Shown: positions 47,722 to 57,202 of the stretch, piece by piece
Numbering within the stretch: position 1 is the first letter of the stretch
How the letters are laid out: each line of letters starts with the position of its first letter
NCBI RefSeq assembly: GCF_024346875.1
Contig: NZ_AP024872.1
Span: 1-64,000 of the forward strand
Direction of reading: 5' to 3'
DNA from: Vibrio gallicus
Lineage (GTDB): Bacteria; Pseudomonadota; Gammaproteobacteria; Enterobacterales; Vibrionaceae
Length of the DNA: 64,000 nucleotides
Made by a program: the position numbers and the translations under genes
The notes under the pieces: generated by a model
What the model saw: the letters and a program-made list of their open reading frames with translations, nothing else
Told to the model about the DNA's origin: nothing
Database searches by the model: none

Positions 47722-48855
47722 TTAATACGTTGTTATTTTTCTTATAGTGTGCTGTTGGCAGTTATTGAAATTAGAAAACTCAATTAGCTCATGTTCAAGG
47801 GCAGAAAAAAAAGCATCATTGTGCTTGAGTTTGCTTTCAACAACCAAGTTTTTTACGATTAAACTAGCTGATGATTTATCAACCTTACAGTCTACTTGAG
47901 CTACGAGTCGACCATCCCACAGTATAGGTAAGCTAAAATAACCAAACCTTCGCTTACTTTCAGGAACGTAGCACTCTAATAAGTAATCAAAATTAAAAAG
48001 TGTCTGGGTGCGCTTTCTTTGTATAAGTAAATTGTCAAACGGCGATAGGATTTTTGCTTGTTTTCGATTTAGCCTACGCTGTAAAAGATTAATGTAATCT
48101 GGAAGTGAGAAATAGGTGCTTTGTTGAACCTTTACGATAACTATCTTTTGTTGTTGTACGAGCTCATTGAGGCGAGATTGAACCTCACTTTTAGTGTTTT
48201 TTAATAAGTAGGTGATCTGCGCTAATGTGCCAAGCCCATTCGCTTTTAAATAACGGATGATGAGAAAGTGGGCATACTCTTTTGGTGAGGGAATACGAGT
48301 GTCAATATTATCAGGTAACACCCTGTTAGTGATATCGTAGACTTTGTGGAATTTTTTGCGCTCGCGAATCATAAGATCGCCTTGCATATATAGACACTCC
48401 AACGCCTGTTTAGTCGGTTTACTCCCCCAAACGTGTTTCTGTTTTTGTTGTGATTCGAAATCTTTGGCCATTAGTGGTCCTTCATCTTCTATTCGTTGAA
48501 GGATCCTCGCCATTAGTTGTTCATCTTTTTTAAACCAGTGGTGCAGCTCTCCTGTCTTAATGGCAAGTTTTCTGGGAAGTGAGTAGCGATAATCCCGCAT
48601 TGGTAAATAGGAAGCGGCATGGGACCAGTATTCGAAAATCTTGCGCTCAGCTAACAGGTTATCAAGTTGACTAGGGTGATAGTTTGAATTGCGACTCCAT
48701 AATATATGATGGTGAGCGCGCTGAACTACCGATATAGTATCTATCTGTACATAGCCCAACTGTTCAAAGATATCTAAACTGCTATTTCCGCCTTTGCTTG
48801 GTAACCATTGGCAAAGGAGAATCAGTTTTTGAGCTTGTGCGCGCGACAATATCAT
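47722..48855 (-). CDS. YcaQ/AlkX-type winged-helix DNA glycosylase
   Basis: A 377-residue HTH_42 superfamily protein. The catalytic motif of the family appears as VQIDTIS (Q-x-D, as in YcaQ/AlkX, rather than Q-x-Q of AlkZ). Other landmarks are HHILWSRN and FEYWSHAASYLP. E. coli YcaQ unhooks DNA interstrand crosslinks. It starts 2 bp after a MarR gene, so the two form an operon and this repair enzyme may be MarR-controlled. Confidence 0.85.
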   Translation of the reverse strand: MILSRAQAQKLILLCQWLPSKGGNSSLDIFEQLGYVQIDTISVVQRAHHHILWSRNSNYHPSQLDNLLAERKIFEYWSHAASYLPMRDYRYSLPRKLAIKTGELHHWFKKDEQLMARILQRIEDEGPLMAKDFESQQKQKHVWGSKPTKQALECLYMQGDLMIRERKKFHKVYDITNRVLPDNIDTRIPSPKEYAHFLIIRYLKANGLGTLAQITYLLKNTKSEVQSRLNELVQQQKIVIVKVQQSTYFSLPDYINLLQRRLNRKQAKILSPFDNLLIQRKRTQTLFNFDYLLECYVPESKRRFGYFSLPILWDGRLVAQVDCKVDKSSASLIVKNLVVESKLKHNDAFFSALEHELIEFSNFNNCQQHTIRKITTY

Positions 48856-48857
48856 AA

Positions 48858-49280
48858 TTAATTCAGGTTTTGATGCATGGTTTCGGTAACCTCTTGGAAG
48901 CTATCAAGCTGTTGCTCAGATAGATTGTGGCACATATTCTGGAATATTTTTTTCTCCAATCCTTCCATTTTTTTCAGGATATCTATACCGGAGTCCGTAG
49001 TACTAAGTAATTGGCTGCGTTTATCTTTCGGGTTTGGAATCCGCATTATCATCTGCTCTTCAACGAGTGAGTTAATTAGGCGAGTGACTTGTGCTTTGTC
49101 TCGGTTAAGAAATTGAGCGATGTCATTAGCAGTGCAGTGCTGTTTTCTATCAATGATCTTGATTACACGGATATGCATTGGTGTGATACCAAGGTTGAGG
49201 GTTTCAACTTGCTCATGCATTTTGCGTTTTAACATCAAAACGAGATGGAACAAGCTATCAAATGATCTTGGCTTAGGCAT
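48858..49280 (-). CDS. MarR-family transcriptional regulator
   Basis: About 140 residues from the ATG at 49280, which has GAGAGG 5 bp upstream (an upstream ATG at 49313 lacks one). Winged helix: CTANDIAQFLNRDKAQVTRLINSLVEEQMIMRIPNPKDKRSQLLSTT. It is the first gene of the marR-ycaQ operon and divergent from a DUF3861 gene. The repeat-rich shared promoter suggests autoregulation. Confidence 0.88.
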   Translation of the reverse strand: MPKPRSFDSLFHLVLMLKRKMHEQVETLNLGITPMHIRVIKIIDRKQHCTANDIAQFLNRDKAQVTRLINSLVEEQMIMRIPNPKDKRSQLLSTTDSGIDILKKMEGLEKKIFQNMCHNLSEQQLDSFQEVTETMHQNLN

Positions 49281-49296
49281 AAAACCTCTCTGAAAT

Positions 49297-49349
49297 ATAG
49301 TTGACTTTATCAATTAATAGTATATAGTGGACTTTATCAACTATATACT
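49297..49349. promoter_or_regulatory. Nested repeats, candidate MarR operator
   Basis: ATATAGTTGACTTTATCAA (49295-49313) is repeated with one change at 49322-49340. The second copy is flanked by AGTATATAG/CTATATACT (49319-49327 and 49341-49349). It sits between the divergent marR and DUF3861 starts. Confidence 0.6.
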
Positions 49350-49388
49350 AGGTTGATAAAAAATCCTATATTTATAAGCGGAGTTATT

Positions 49389-49700
49389 ATGGAACGTTTA
49401 GTTAAAAAAGGTCATACATATCGCGTTGTCATCGAAGAGATCGGTAATGAGGATTTGAACAGTGCACAGAGTCTAGAATTTGAATTTCAAGACCGTGAAG
49501 ACTTGTTTAATGCGGTACAAAATATTCGCAAAGGAAGTGGTTTAGAGTCAGATAAAGCGACAAGGGTTGCAGTGGCACTGCGCTTATTGGGCCCGATAAT
49601 GATGGCTGATCGTAAGCACCCACTATTTATTGATTTTATGCCGCACTTTAAAACCTTTATGCAAAATTTAAAAACAACGGTAAAAAACGCCATCTCTTAA
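49389..49700 (+). CDS. DUF3861 family protein
   Basis: About 103 residues from ATG 49389, chosen because GCGGAG lies 5-7 bp upstream. The pattern YRVVIEEI, FEFQDREDLFNAVQNIR and HPLFIDFMPHFKTFMQNLK is that of the DUF3861 family of small cytoplasmic proteins of unknown function, often beside redox or stress genes. Divergent from marR and probably its target. Confidence 0.82.
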   Translation: MERLVKKGHTYRVVIEEIGNEDLNSAQSLEFEFQDREDLFNAVQNIRKGSGLESDKATRVAVALRLLGPIMMADRKHPLFIDFMPHFKTFMQNLKTTVKNAIS

Positions 49701-49737
49701 GCTTAGCTAAATTGCCGCCCAAGGATGGCGCTGACTT

Positions 49738-50841
49738 CTATTCTGCCTTAGCTACAATACTAAGTGGTAGAGACTGAAACATTTCAGGGTTGTGCGCAAT
49801 GCTTGGACCACTGTTAGGTTGTTGCCAATCTAGAAGCATAATCGCAAGAACATTGCGGTGCTCCCCTAATGAGAAGTTAAAGTCACCTTTGTGCGACGGA
49901 ACCATAAGTTCGGTCTGGTTTACAGATGCATAAATTCGACTTTCAATTTTTTGAACAATAGGGTCATCGCTAAGCCCTGCAAGCTTAAAGCTCAATCCTA
50001 TCTCTGCAATTATATCCTCTTTGGCATTTGCCAGAATATCATCAATATTTTTTCTAAAATAGGCGTAAATCCAAGGGTGATCTGATTCTTTGACTGTATG
50101 TTGATAGTAACCAGAGTCAGCGATTATCACGTGAGTCATCCCGTACAACTTATTACCAAATTGTTGCTCTGACAGTTTGTAGTCATCGTGATCGGGATAG
50201 GTGTCTTTTAAGGTTTGGACAAATAGCTGGGTATAGTCTTTCTCGCCAATCTGCTTTAACCAATATGCCTGATTGGCAAGCTGCGCGGCCCATGCCCTTG
50301 TCATCACTTTGTCGGTAAAGAGCGCCTGAAAATCATAGTTGCGTAGCAGGCTTCTAAAGTAGGCATCTTTTTTATGCTTTAAGCCATAGTCATCTAAGCG
50401 AGCAATGTGATGGAGCAGATCAAGTGCAATATAAAAGTATTCGGGACGGTTTTTAGTCGCAGCATAGCGCAATTTGCTACGCTCATCGGTTCCTTTTTTA
50501 TAGCCGGCAAGCCTGTCTTTTACATAGTCGTCCATCTCAGATTTAAAACGTAATTGGTGGGCGAGTTTATCCAGCCGAAGAGACATATCAGCAACATCTA
50601 GTCGTATTGGGGTTGTGTATTTAGGGTCAAGGGTTTGTCTATACATCCTTAAACCAAAATGGCTTTGTTTATAGACAGAAAGGGTGAAGAGATTATTTTC
50701 GTAATGTTGTTTAATCTTGGAAGAAGTAGAGACAAATGCTTGTTCTGTATTGGAGTGGCTGTGCCAATACGTAAAAACGATGCCGCTTAGAATAACAAGC
50801 GCTAATATGGTGAGTTTTAATCTATTACTTGAGGCTTTCAT
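49738..50841 (-). CDS. DUF3541-like membrane-anchored protein
   Basis: A 367-residue protein with an N-terminal signal anchor (LKLTILALVILSGIVFTYW, residues 9-27) and a large, mostly helical periplasmic part (KHKKDAYFRSLLRNYDFQALF, EQQFGNKLYGMTHVIIADSGYYQ, GEHRNVLAIMLLDW). I recall similar Vibrio proteins annotated as DUF3541, but this is not certain. Function unknown; monocistronic. Confidence 0.65.
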   Translation of the reverse strand: MKASSNRLKLTILALVILSGIVFTYWHSHSNTEQAFVSTSSKIKQHYENNLFTLSVYKQSHFGLRMYRQTLDPKYTTPIRLDVADMSLRLDKLAHQLRFKSEMDDYVKDRLAGYKKGTDERSKLRYAATKNRPEYFYIALDLLHHIARLDDYGLKHKKDAYFRSLLRNYDFQALFTDKVMTRAWAAQLANQAYWLKQIGEKDYTQLFVQTLKDTYPDHDDYKLSEQQFGNKLYGMTHVIIADSGYYQHTVKESDHPWIYAYFRKNIDDILANAKEDIIAEIGLSFKLAGLSDDPIVQKIESRIYASVNQTELMVPSHKGDFNFSLGEHRNVLAIMLLDWQQPNSGPSIAHNPEMFQSLPLSIVAKAE

Positions 50842-50956
50842 GAATGCATCTTTATTTATAGGTTAGATACAGACTAGCAAATTTATTCAGACTTTTATTA
50901 GAGATGTGTGAATATTTTTTGATTGGGGAAAGAGCGGCCATCCGTGGCGAGCAACC

Positions 50957-51442
50957 CTAGAATACACCTAGACGGCGACGTACAGATAATTCACACAGCT
51001 CGATTTCAGCAATAGACTTAGGAATAATCAATACAGTGTCATTCCCGCCAACCGTTCCTAAAATTGTTGGATCTGGATTGAAATCAATAAGGCGAGCTAC
51101 CAGTTGTGCGCTGCCTGAATGGGTTTTAACAATAACCATGGATTGGTTATGTGTGATGAGTTCAATTTGAGATGCAATAGATGAGTTGAAGTGTACGGCA
51201 GTGTTTTCTGGCTGTAGGCAATAGACTTTTTTACCCATAGAGTTTGGTACCTTAACCACACCAAGTTGGCAAAGCAAACGCGAAACAGTTGATTGACTAA
51301 TACCTTCAAAGCCACGTTGTTCTAAAGTAGCTCTAAGCTCATTTTGATTGTGAAAGCTTTGCTCTTGAAGTAACTGCTTACATACATGAGTCAGTTTCTT
51401 TTCTTCATTTCTTGACGTTCTTGCTGCTATCAATGCGTCCAT
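50957..51442 (-). CDS. argR: ArgR-family arginine repressor, paralogue linked to arc operon
   Basis: A 161-residue ArgR: N-terminal winged helix with QSTVSRLLCQLGV and C-terminal hexamerisation/arginine-binding domain. The effector motif reads GTVGGNDTVL, whereas E. coli ArgR has GTIAGDDTIF; one of the two arginine-contacting Asp is Asn here. It sits about 900 bp beyond the arcB end, on the same strand, and is probably the arginine-responsive activator of the deiminase operon rather than the biosynthetic repressor. Confidence 0.88.
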   Translation of the reverse strand: MDALIAARTSRNEEKKLTHVCKQLLQEQSFHNQNELRATLEQRGFEGISQSTVSRLLCQLGVVKVPNSMGKKVYCLQPENTAVHFNSSIASQIELITHNQSMVIVKTHSGSAQLVARLIDFNPDPTILGTVGGNDTVLIIPKSIAEIELCELSVRRRLGVF

Positions 51443-51882
51443 AGTATCACCTTAGTAATTTATTATTGTTGTGGTTATGCATCCCTTTGCATCCTCTCGC
51501 GTCAATTAGTCTGACTTTGAGATAAAAATCCATTTTACTAAATTTTAGGTGGGTATTTTACCAATCTATATGCATTAATAACATGAAGACGATCACTTAA
51601 ATCAAGTAATTATGCGGATATTCAATACTTAAAACATAAGATACAGGAATTATTATTAAACGCATCCCATACGCATATTGTTTTTTATTTAGGTATTTTT
51701 ACAGGCAGCTTGATGCTATTAGCTGGTTGTTTTATGTTTTTTTAGATCTAAATTGAATAAAATATCGCCAGTAGGATGCTTTTTATAAAGGTTATTGATG
51801 ACACGATTAATATATTACGAGCATTAGAGTCGAAAATTGGCTTACCACTAACCCCTTAAACCTAAGAACCATAGAATTCATA
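51443..51882. other. Upstream region of argR
   Basis: No gene seen. AT-rich, with motifs such as ATTATGCGGATATTCAA (near 51610) and GCATCCCTTTGCATCC (near 51480) that loosely resemble ARG-box halves. Presumed to hold the argR promoter. Confidence 0.4.
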
Positions 51883-52140
51883 GATTCGAGGACAGGCACC
51901 TTATGATTGATTTCACACAGATATAGATTTGAGGACAGGCACCTTATGATTGGTTTCACACGGATATAGATTTAAGGACAGGCGCCTTATGATTGGTTTC
52001 GTACGGATATAGATTTAAGGACAGGCGCCTTATGATTGGTTTCGTACGGATATAGATTCGAGGACAGGCGCCTTATGATTGGTTTCATACGGATATAGAT
52101 TCGAGGACAGGCACCTTATGCGCGGTTCCACACCGTCATA
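51883..52140. repeat. Six-copy tandem array of 43-bp unit (family 1)
   Basis: Units begin at 51883, 51926, 51969, 52012, 52055 and 52098, exactly 43 bp apart. Each starts GATT(C/T)(G/A)AGGACAGGC(A/G)CCTTATG and ends ACGGATATA. The core AGGACAGGCACCT is the complement of AGGTGCCTGTCCT in the elements at 22296 and 24730. The last copy is diverged. The array lies between argR and the arcB terminator. Confidence 0.93.
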
Positions 52141-52318
52141 GGTTTCAAGTAGAAGGGTTACTTAAGTTGCTGCTGAGCAATGATAAAGGGTGGCGACATG
52201 GATTCATTGCAAATGAGGGAGGAGCTTAGAATACCAGTAAAGATAAGACAGTTTCTCTACCTTAATTTTACCTGCCGCCATAATTTAGAACTAATAATTT
52301 AAGGTTGGGAGCATTAAG

Positions 52319-52356
52319 TGGGCGACTCACTGGGTTTATTCCAGTAAAGCCGCCCG
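52319..52356 (-). terminator. Hairpin at the end of the arc operon
   Basis: Long interrupted stem (GGGCG...CGCCC with inner ACTGG/CCAGT) directly after the arcB stop. No strong T-run on the minus strand. Confidence 0.55.
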
Positions 52357-52362
52357 AATGGA

Positions 52363-53373
52363 TTAGCTACCTAATGTAGCAACCATTACCGCCTTGATTG
52401 TGTGCATGCGGTTTTCTGCTTCGTCAAATACGATAGAGTGGTCTGACTCTAAAACTTCATCCGTTACTTCACATCCATCTTTTAGTACTGGGTATTCTGA
52501 AGCAAGTTGTTTACCAACTGCGGTATCTTCACCATGGAATGCAGGTAAGCAGTGCATAAACTTAACTTGTGGATTGCCAGTTGCTTTGATCATGTCCATG
52601 TTAACTTGGTAAGGAAGCATTAGGTTGATGCGCTCGTCCCAAGCTTCTTTTGCTTCGCCCATAGATACCCATACATCAGTGTATAAGAAATCACAGCCCT
52701 GAACGCCTTCAGCTACATCATCAGTCATGGTGATTTTCGCACCAGTGTGCTCAGCAATGGCGCGACATTCAGCTACAAGCTCTTCTTCTGGCCAGAATGC
52801 TTTTGGAGCAACTAGGTTGATTTCCATTCCCATTTTAGCCGCGCCAACCATTAGTGAGTTACCCATGTTGTTACGAGCATCACCTAAGTAAGCAAATTTC
52901 ATTTCACTCAGTTGTTTAGTCGGGCAGTGTTCAATCATAGTTAGGAAGTCAGCTAAGATTTGAGTTGGGTGGAACTCATCGGTTAGGCCATTCCATACCG
53001 GTACGCCAGCATAAGCACCAAGTTCTTCAACAATTTCTTGACCATAGCCACGATATTCAATGCCGTCATACATGCGGCCTAGCACACGCGCTGTGTCTTT
53101 CATTGATTCTTTGTGTCCAATTTGAGAGCCAGTTGGGCCAAGGTAAGAAACTTGTGCGCCTTGGTCAAAAGCGGCTACTTCAAATGCGCAGCGAGTACGA
53201 GTTGAGGTTTTCTCAAAGATAAGAGCAATATTTTTGCCTTTAAGGCGAGGTTGCTCGTAACCATTGTATTTTGCTTTTTTCAATTCCATAGATAGGTCTA
53301 AGAAATGTTGAATCTCACGTGGAGTGAAGTCTAGTAGTTTTAAGAAATTACGGTTACGTAGATTAAAAGCCAT
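52363..53373 (-). CDS. arcB: Ornithine carbamoyltransferase, catabolic (ArcB)
   Basis: A 336-residue OTCase. The carbamoyl-phosphate site is [16 protein letters not shown], the ornithine/citrulline site includes [11 protein letters not shown] and [10 protein letters not shown]. In the deiminase pathway it converts citrulline and phosphate to ornithine and carbamoyl phosphate. Third gene of arcA-arcC-arcB, 78 bp after arcC. Operon context favours the catabolic role over arginine synthesis (argF). Confidence 0.93.
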   Translation of the reverse strand: MAFNLRNRNFLKLLDFTPREIQHFLDLSMELKKAKYNGYEQPRLKGKNIALIFEKTSTRTRCAFEVAAFDQGAQVSYLGPTGSQIGHKESMKDTARVLGRMYDGIEYRGYGQEIVEELGAYAGVPVWNGLTDEFHPTQILADFLTMIEHCPTKQLSEMKFAYLGDARNNMGNSLMVGAAKMGMEINLVAPKAFWPEEELVAECRAIAEHTGAKITMTDDVAEGVQGCDFLYTDVWVSMGEAKEAWDERINLMLPYQVNMDMIKATGNPQVKFMHCLPAFHGEDTAVGKQLASEYPVLKDGCEVTDEVLESDHSIVFDEAENRMHTIKAVMVATLGS

Positions 53374-53451
53374 GGTATTTTCCTTATTAGGGTATATGGC
53401 GCTATTCGTGTTTTGAAAAGCGCTTTATTATTATTTTAAAGTTCTATTGTG

Positions 53452-54366
53452 TTACACGTCACGGGTGATATTGGTTCCAGCGGTACCTTTTAGGATATCA
53501 AGGCCGTCTTTTAATGAACCGATACCAACAACTGTGCCGCCATTTTTGATAAATTCACATGAAGCATCGATCTTAGGCCCCATAGAGCCGGCATCAAATT
53601 CAATCTTTGATAGCTCACGTGGCGTAGCGTTTTTAATAACATGTTGGGTTGGTTTACCCCAATCAAGAAATACGCCATCGGCATCGGTTAGAATAAGCAG
53701 TGCATCGGCATTTAGTTGACGCGCTAGATAGGCCGCAGACATATCTTTATCGATTACCGCTTCAACACCAATAAGCTTGCCGTTTTCACGCTTAACTGGG
53801 ATACCACCACCACCAGTACAGATCACTAGGTGACCTTCATCGACTAGTTTTTCAATCGCTTCATGCTCAACGATTCCAGTTGGCTCAGGGCTTGGAACAA
53901 CGCGACGGAAATATTCACCATCAGGCTTTATTGTCCAGTGATACTTCTCTGCCATCTCACGTGCTTCAGTCTCAGCGTACACAGGGCCAATAGGTTTTGT
54001 TGGGTCTGCAAATGCTGGGTCTTTAGGGTCAACTGTCATTTGGGTAAGCATGCAGGTGACATTGGTGTTAGGCATTTTGTTTTTGAACTCTTGCATCAGC
54101 ATATAACCGATCATGCCCTGAGTTTCACTACCAAGTACGTCGAGCGGGTATGGGCTTACCTTTTTGTACTCCAAACCTTGTAGTGCAAGTAGGCCAACTT
54201 GAGGTCCATTACCGTGTACTAGTACAACATTATATTCTTGAGCAATTTGAGAAATTGTCTCTACTGCAATCTGAATATTTTTGCGTTGAACATCCGCTTC
54301 CAATGGCTCGCCACGACGAAGTAGAGCATTACCACCAAGGGCAACGACAACAGTTTGTTTTGCCAT
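53452..54366 (-). CDS. arcC: Carbamate kinase
   Basis: A 304-residue kinase of normal length: VVALGGNALLRRGEP at the N-terminus, VHGNGPQVGLLALQ, CTGGGGIPV and LILTDADGVFLDWGKP. It transfers phosphate from carbamoyl phosphate to ADP, the ATP-yielding step of arginine fermentation. Lies 53 bp downstream of arcA on the same strand. Confidence 0.96.
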   Translation of the reverse strand: MAKQTVVVALGGNALLRRGEPLEADVQRKNIQIAVETISQIAQEYNVVLVHGNGPQVGLLALQGLEYKKVSPYPLDVLGSETQGMIGYMLMQEFKNKMPNTNVTCMLTQMTVDPKDPAFADPTKPIGPVYAETEAREMAEKYHWTIKPDGEYFRRVVPSPEPTGIVEHEAIEKLVDEGHLVICTGGGGIPVKRENGKLIGVEAVIDKDMSAAYLARQLNADALLILTDADGVFLDWGKPTQHVIKNATPRELSKIEFDAGSMGPKIDASCEFIKNGGTVVGIGSLKDGLDILKGTAGTNITRDV

Positions 54367-54419
54367 AATTTTTACTCTCTATAATAAGTGGGGCTTTCGC
54401 CCCAGCTTGGACCATTGAA

Positions 54420-55640
54420 TTAGATGCCATCACGCTCGATTGGGCAGCTCATGCAGCGAGCGCCACCTCGTCCACGACCAAGCTCATCGCCAGGAATAGG
54501 GAGTACAGTGATACCAGCTTTATCATATTTTTCATTGGTATAGGTGTTACGCTCGTATCCGATTACAACTCCAGGGCGAACGGTCAAGACGTTGTTCGCA
54601 TCGTTCCATTGCTCACGCTCCGCTTCAAAGCTATCACCACCAGTGGTAATCAGATTCAACTTATCGACATGCAGTGCTTTTTCAATTGTGTGAATATATG
54701 AGTCTTGTTGTTTCGCCGTTACTCGGCCAGATTCATCACCAGTTAAACTCCACGTTTTCACATCATCAGGGATAACATTTGGATAGACAGAGAAAGTGTC
54801 TTCACGCATGTGAGTCATCACTGTATCTAGATGCATACATGAGCGGTCTTTCGGTAGCTCAAGAGCAATAACTTGCTTCGCTTGTCCGTGTTTGAATAGG
54901 TTTGATGCTAATTGTTCAACGCCTTGTGGGGTTGTACGCTCAGACATGCCAATCAATACAGCACCTTTACCGATAACCAATACATCACCACCTTCAATGG
55001 TTGAGTGATCATAGGTTTGTTGCTCATCACCAAAGTACTTAATGAAGTCTTGGCCTGCAAAAGTAGGGTGCCAGCGATAAATAGCACGGACATGATTAGT
55101 TTCACGTTGGCGAGCGACTTTTGCCATTGGGTTAATAGAAACACCACCGTAAATCCAGCAAGATGTGTCTCGCGTAAATAGATGGTTAGGTAGAGGGTCA
55201 ATAATAAAGTCTGTTGGTTTAGACATTGAGTTAAGAATTGCAGAAGACTGCATTGGCATCTGACCGAAAGCTAGGCCGCCAGTTAGAATCTTCGCCAGCT
55301 CAAGGTTTGGCATATCAGCAAGGTAGCAGCGAACGTCATTAGCAAACATTGGCCCAAGGCGCATATCAGAGATTTGTGTTTGTAGTAACCATTCTTTAGC
55401 TTCAGAGACTGCAAGTGTTTCAGCGAGTAAATTGGTAAGAAGAAGAACCTCGACTCCTTGATCTCTTAACGTGTTTGCAAAAATATCATGTTCTTCACCT
55501 GCGCGCTCTACTGCAAGCACGTCATCAAATAATAAATCATGACAGTTAGAAGGAGTTAAATGTGTAAGGGAACGCTTTGGACGATGAAGAAGAACTCTTC
55601 GTAATTGCCCAACTTCTGAGCCTACATAGAATTTGCTCAT
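54420..55640 (-). CDS. arcA: Arginine deiminase
   Basis: A 406-residue deiminase from ATG 55640, supported by AAGAGAGA upstream; an in-frame ATG at 55673 would add 11 polar residues. Motifs [28 protein letters not shown] and the C-terminal catalytic Cys396 (GGARCMSCP). It hydrolyses arginine to citrulline and ammonium. First gene of the arc operon, which supplies ATP without respiration and raises pH in acid. The leader is long, with an FNR box about 390 bp upstream. Confidence 0.96.
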   Translation of the reverse strand: MSKFYVGSEVGQLRRVLLHRPKRSLTHLTPSNCHDLLFDDVLAVERAGEEHDIFANTLRDQGVEVLLLTNLLAETLAVSEAKEWLLQTQISDMRLGPMFANDVRCYLADMPNLELAKILTGGLAFGQMPMQSSAILNSMSKPTDFIIDPLPNHLFTRDTSCWIYGGVSINPMAKVARQRETNHVRAIYRWHPTFAGQDFIKYFGDEQQTYDHSTIEGGDVLVIGKGAVLIGMSERTTPQGVEQLASNLFKHGQAKQVIALELPKDRSCMHLDTVMTHMREDTFSVYPNVIPDDVKTWSLTGDESGRVTAKQQDSYIHTIEKALHVDKLNLITTGGDSFEAEREQWNDANNVLTVRPGVVIGYERNTYTNEKYDKAGITVLPIPGDELGRGRGGARCMSCPIERDGI

Positions 55641-55810
55641 ATTATTATCTCTCTTATTATTTTGTGTGTTCACGTTATTTTCGTGTGGGTTTAACTAATT
55701 AAATCCCCGTTCTTTTCTGGAATTAATACTACTCCTAGGTTGCCATTTGTCACGAGAGGTTAATCACACATTTATTTAAAATAACCGATGCATTATTGTT
55801 TCTTCTGTTA

Positions 55811-55850
55811 ACAATTAATATTCATTTTCACATGAGTGAATAACTAATTA
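55811..55850. promoter_or_regulatory. Candidate ArgR box pair upstream of arcA
   Basis: ACAATTAATATTCATT (55811-55826) and AGTGAATAACTAATTA (55835-55850) each fit the ARG box TGAATWWWWATTCA in one half well and in the other poorly; two adjacent boxes are the usual arrangement. Confidence 0.4.
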
Positions 55851-56032
55851 TCTATGCATTAAAAATGACTCCATAATCAGTTGTCGTTGTTAAGTTATTG
55901 TTTTTGAGTGATTTATTGAGGTGATATGTGATTATTCGTATTGTTTGTATGCATTCAGGTGCGCGTAATCTGCATAAAGTATCTAGGTGTAGTTGGTTGT
56001 AACATTTCGTTAACTTTAAATGTGAAAGTAAA

Positions 56033-56046
56033 TTGATTTTAATCAA
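56033..56046. promoter_or_regulatory. Perfect FNR box
   Basis: TTGATTTTAATCAA matches TTGATNNNNATCAA at all positions, with the palindrome extending to AAATTGAT/ATCAATTT. Oriented for activation of arcA about 390 bp away, implying a long leader or a second promoter. Deiminase operons are commonly FNR/ANR-activated under oxygen limitation. Confidence 0.75.
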
Positions 56047-56210
56047 TTTGAGTTATATTTAATTCAACTTCTTAATTAAATATAACTAGAAATAGAATGG
56101 GAGATATATTTATTTAGGTAAATATTAATAACGAATAAAACACATTACTTATTCTATTTAACCTAATTTATATTTGTGAACTTGGTATTAATTATTATAT
56201 GTATTTAATT

Positions 56211-57120
56211 AAATGAGCGGTGTATCGATGTATCGATGATGCGATCCACAGAACCAAAGGACCATAGGGCCACAGAACCGCACTTCCTCCCCCGTCATGC
56301 CGGTGGTCTTTTAAGCCGGAATCTGTGGTAGCTCGGTGCGTGTTTGAGTGCGGTGCACCTTGTTTGAGTTCGAGTACACACAGAGCCCCCTGCGCGGGGA
56401 AGACAGAGGAAGAGCGTATCGGTGAGTCGATGTATCTATGATGCGATCCACAGAACCAAAGGACCATAGGGCCACAGAACCGCACCTCCTCCCCCCGTCA
56501 TGCCGGTGGTCTTTTAAGCCGGCATCTGTGATAGCTCGGTGCCTGTTTGAGTGCGGTATACCTTGTTTGAGTTCGAGTACACACAGATCCCCACCTGCGC
56601 GGGGAAGACGGAGGAAGAGCGTATCGGTGAGTCGGTGTATCGATGATGCGATCCACAGAACTAAAGGGCCACAGGGCCACAGAACCACAGAACCACAGAA
56701 CCGCACTTCCTCCCCCCGTCATGCCGGTGGTCTTTTAAGCCGGCATCTGTGATAGCTCGGTGCCTGTTTGAGTGCGGTATACCTTGTTTGAGTTCGAGTA
56801 CACACAGAGCCCCCTGCGCGGGGAAGACAGAGGAAGAGCGTATCGGTGAGTCGATGTATCGATGATGCGATCCACAGAACCAAAGGACCATAGGGCCACA
56901 GAACCGCACCTCCTCCCCCCGTCATGCCGGTGGTCTTTTAAGCCGGCATCTGTGGTGGCTCAGTGCCGTTTGAGAGCGGTATACCTTATTTTAGTTCGAG
57001 TACACACAGATCCTCACCTGCGCGGGGAAGACGATAGAAGAGCGTATCGGTGAGTCGATGTATCGATGATGCGATCCACAGAACCATAGGGCCACAGAAC
57101 CACAGAACCACAGAACCGCC
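56211..57120. repeat. Tandem repeat array 2 (four units plus partial flanks)
   Basis: GTCATGCCGGTGGTC occurs at 56294, 56497, 56718 and 56921 (steps of 203, 221 and 203 bp). Each unit has the ATGCCGG/CCGGCAT hairpin, a GTTTGAGTGCGGT linker, a CCCCNCCTGCGCGGGG hairpin and a variable CACAGAACC-type microrepeat tract. The second hairpin alternates between two forms, giving a 424-bp higher-order period. Same family as array 1. Open frames across it are repeat-derived. It separates arcA from the transporter gene. Confidence 0.95.
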
Positions 57121-57158
57121 CCTCCCATCCCCCGACAAAAAAGGGTGCGAGAAAAACG

Positions 57159-57186
57159 TAAAAAGCCACCCGAAGGTGGCTTTTAC
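57159..57186 (-). terminator. Terminator of transporter gene
   Basis: Stem GTAAAAGCCACC/GGTGGCTTTTAC-type with CGAA tetraloop, 17 bp beyond the minus-strand stop. Confidence 0.88.
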
Positions 57187-57202
57187 ACAGACAAAGGTGA
57201 AA

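Larger units (their letters stand above)
55641..56210. promoter_or_regulatory. arcA upstream regulatory region
   Basis: About 570 bp, very AT-rich, no gene believed. Holds the FNR box at 56033 and ArgR-box-like sites at 55811-55850. A minus-strand frame at 55852-56046 has no coding features. Confidence 0.55.

Noticed and set aside
51883..52140. CRISPR array
   Set aside because: The 43-bp units are contiguous with no unique spacers and no cas genes lie in the window.
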